Assembly (NCBI GenBank): GCA_964650735.1
Contig: CAZYUT010000088.1
Span: forward strand, 1 to 8,996
Direction: 5' to 3'
DNA length: 8,996 nt
Source: Dichotomicrobium sp964650735
GTDB taxonomy: Bacteria; Pseudomonadota; Alphaproteobacteria; Rhizobiales; Rhodomicrobiaceae
The translations under genes were made by a program, and so were the position numbers. Positions 7,409 through 8,996 of this stretch are shown here, piece after piece (the first letter of the stretch is position 1; each line of letters begins with the position of its first letter). The notes beneath the pieces are model-generated. The model saw only the letters and a program-made list of their open reading frames with translations. It had not been told where the DNA came from and did no database searches.

Positions 7409-8908
7409 GTGACCGTGTTGCTGCCCGGCACAGGCGCGAAGCAAGTCGAACAAGGCGCCGCGCCAGAGACCTCGAATGGAGCTCCGCCCAAGCAGCGCGT
7501 GATCCGCATGGGTCTGTCGGCCAAGCTTCTTTGGCTGACGATCCTGTTCGTAATGATCGCGGAAGTGCTCATCTTCGTGCCGTCGGTCGCCAATTACCGC
7601 AAGACATGGCTGAACGAGCGCCTGATGGCTGCGCGCATCGCCGCGCTCTCGGTTGAGGCCGCGCCAATGGGCGCGCTGGACACCGCGCTGCGCCAAGACC
7701 TGCTCGACACCGCAAAGGTCGAGGCGGTCGCCCTCAAGCGCGAAGATTTCCGCAGCCTGCTGCTGGAGCGGGAAATGCCCAGCCGCGTGGATGCAAGTTA
7801 CGACCTGCGCGAAGCCTCCTGGTTTGCGCTGATCGGCGATGCGCTTCATACGTTCTTCGCGCCGGATGGGCGCATGATCCGCGTCATCGGGCCGGTGCAG
7901 GCCGGCGACGGCGCCTTCATCGAGATCATCCTGGACGAGAGCCTGCTGAAGGCCGCGCTTTTTCGCTATGCGCTGAACATTCTTGCGCTTTCGCTCATTA
8001 TCTCTCTCATCGCCGCCACGCTGGTCTATCTCTCGCTCAACTGGCTGCTGGTGAAGCCCATTGCGCGGGTGACGCAGAACATGATGGACTTCGGTGAAGA
8101 CCCCGAGGACCCCGCGCGGGTGATCACGCCGTCCACGCGCTCCGACGAGATCGGGATCGTCGAAAGCGAACTGGCGGACATGCAGGGCCAGCTCGGCGGT
8201 CTGCTGCGCCAGAAGAGCCGGCTGGCCGCCCTCGGCCTCGCCGTGAGCAAGATCAATCACGACCTGCGCAACATGCTGTCCAGCGCGCAGCTCATCTCGG
8301 ACCGCATGGGCGCAATCCCTGATCCCACGGTGCAGCGCTTCGCGCCGAAGCTGATCGCCTCGCTCGACCGCGCGATCCGGCTATGCTCCGACACGCTGAA
8401 ATATGGCCGCAGCGAGGAGCCGCCGCCCGAGCGCGCCCGTTTCGCCCTGCGCCCGCTGATCGAAGAGGTCGGCGACGCGCTGATGCTGCCGCGCGATGGC
8501 ATCGCCTGGCATATTGATGTCCCGGCCGGGCTGGACGTTTATGCCGATCGCGATCAAATCTATCGGGTCGTCGCGAACCTTGTGCGCAACGCCTGCGAGG
8601 CTCTCGAGGAAAGTGACAACGGGAATGAAGCCGTAATCCGCGTCAAGGCGCGCCGCGATGGTGATATGATTTGCCTGCAGGTCGCGGACAGCGGGCCGGG
8701 CATCCCGGCGAGGGCGCAGGAGAACCTGTTCGCCGCGTTCCGCGGTTCAGTGCGCAACGGCGGCACCGGGCTGGGTCTGGCCATCGCGTCCGAACTGGTC
8801 CGGGCGCATGGCGGGCGCATCGAACTGGCCGACAACACCGCAGGCGCGACCTTCCGGATCGAGCTGCCCGACGGCGGCGAAGCGGTCAAGGAGCGGGCGA
8901 CCGCGTGA
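7409..8908 (+). CDS. Membrane sensor histidine kinase with HAMP domain
   Basis: This is a 499-residue two-component sensor kinase. A cytoplasmic N-terminus (1-38) leads to TM1 (about 39-62). A sensor domain of about 120 residues (63-185), probably periplasmic and possibly PAS/CACHE-like, precedes TM2 (about 187-214). HAMP (about 208-262), the H-box helix and the ATPase domain (about 376-488) follow. The likely phospho-acceptor is H284 in SKINHDLRNML (280-290), where the common HELRTPL pattern is replaced by HDLRNML without the proline. ATP-binding boxes are intact: N box ANLVRNACEAL (389-399), G1 ADSGPGIP (426-433), F box LFAAF (440-444) and G2 GGTGLGLAIA (451-460). The GTG start is chosen from its ribosome site; a Met at residue 34 is a possible later start. 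No response regulator is visible. It lies 70 bp downstream of the oxidoreductase and may be cotranscribed. The stimulus is unknown. Confidence 0.9.
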   Translation: MTVLLPGTGAKQVEQGAAPETSNGAPPKQRVIRMGLSAKLLWLTILFVMIAEVLIFVPSVANYRKTWLNERLMAARIAALSVEAAPMGALDTALRQDLLDTAKVEAVALKREDFRSLLLEREMPSRVDASYDLREASWFALIGDALHTFFAPDGRMIRVIGPVQAGDGAFIEIILDESLLKAALFRYALNILALSLIISLIAATLVYLSLNWLLVKPIARVTQNMMDFGEDPEDPARVITPSTRSDEIGIVESELADMQGQLGGLLRQKSRLAALGLAVSKINHDLRNMLSSAQLISDRMGAIPDPTVQRFAPKLIASLDRAIRLCSDTLKYGRSEEPPPERARFALRPLIEEVGDALMLPRDGIAWHIDVPAGLDVYADRDQIYRVVANLVRNACEALEESDNGNEAVIRVKARRDGDMICLQVADSGPGIPARAQENLFAAFRGSVRNGGTGLGLAIASELVRAHGGRIELADNTAGATFRIELPDGGEAVKERATA

Positions 8909-8931
8909 GGGCCGTGCGGGCCAGTCGGGGC

Positions 8932-8960
8932 TTGCCTTGTCTGAGCCAAGAGACTACAAC
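8932..8960 (+). promoter_or_regulatory. Weak promoter-like sequence after the histidine kinase
   Basis: TTGCCT (8932-8937), a 17-bp spacer and TACAAC (8955-8960) each match four of six consensus bases. It could serve a gene beyond the right edge. The match is weak. Confidence 0.25.
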
Positions 8961-8978
8961 TGCGCTCTGAGAGTGCAG
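8960..8978 (+). other. Small stem-loop at the right edge
   Basis: CTGCGCTC (8960-8967) pairs with GAGTGCAG (8971-8978) over 8 bp, with one G-U pair and a three-base TGA loop. No T-tract follows, so it is not a standard terminator. It begins at the last base of the promoter-like sequence, so it would lie in a leader if that promoter is real. Confidence 0.3.
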
Positions 8979-8996
8979 CGCATCAACGCGCCAGAA

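Noticed and set aside
7310..8260. 316-codon minus-strand open frame opposite the histidine kinase
   Set aside because: Shadow of a clear kinase gene: composition is His/Gln/Arg-rich and no domain is recognisable.

Overview
The window reads as ordinary chromosomal DNA from a high-GC alphaproteobacterium, possibly Hyphomicrobiales or a relative. The evidence is the rpmH-rnpA-yidC-engB order, the LIKLVFFPLANKSY form of the YidC insertase core, PriA beside XerC, and strong G/C preference at third codon positions in all real genes. I could not place it to genus. I see no phage, transposon, CRISPR, toxin-antitoxin or tRNA genes.

Layout. At the left edge (1-563, minus) is the N-terminal third of the replication-restart helicase PriA, cut by the window. 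Divergent from it across 89 bp is xerC (653-1621, plus), the chromosome-dimer tyrosine recombinase. xerC ends tail to tail with a four-gene minus-strand ribosome/membrane-biogenesis operon: rpmH (4603-4737), rnpA (4145-4570), yidC (2238-4061) and engB (1612-2235). The xerC and engB coding ends overlap by 10 bp, and a perfect 7-bp inverted repeat sits on the overlap. A good sigma-70-type promoter lies just upstream of rpmH.

Divergent from rpmH across 257 bp is a plus-strand group: a TVP38/TMEM64 (VTT/DedA-like) membrane protein (4995-5873), a cytosolic FAD/NAD(P) disulfide oxidoreductase of the mercuric reductase/lipoamide dehydrogenase family (5914-7338), and a membrane sensor histidine kinase without a visible response regulator (7409-8908). 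The first two are 40 bp apart and probably form an operon; in other proteobacteria the two domains occur fused in one protein. The last 88 bp hold only a weak promoter-like sequence and a small stem-loop.

How the genes relate. The minus-strand operon links ribosomal protein L34, tRNA 5' processing, membrane protein insertion and ribosome assembly. priA and xerC both serve chromosome replication and segregation. The plus-strand trio looks like a membrane/redox module with a sensor attached, and is the least understood part. I do not see a clearly unprecedented system. The best leads are the TVP38-oxidoreductase-kinase group, the oxidoreductase's Tyr in place of the usual catalytic His, an insertion in RnpA, and an rnpA reading frame that stays open through all of rpmH.
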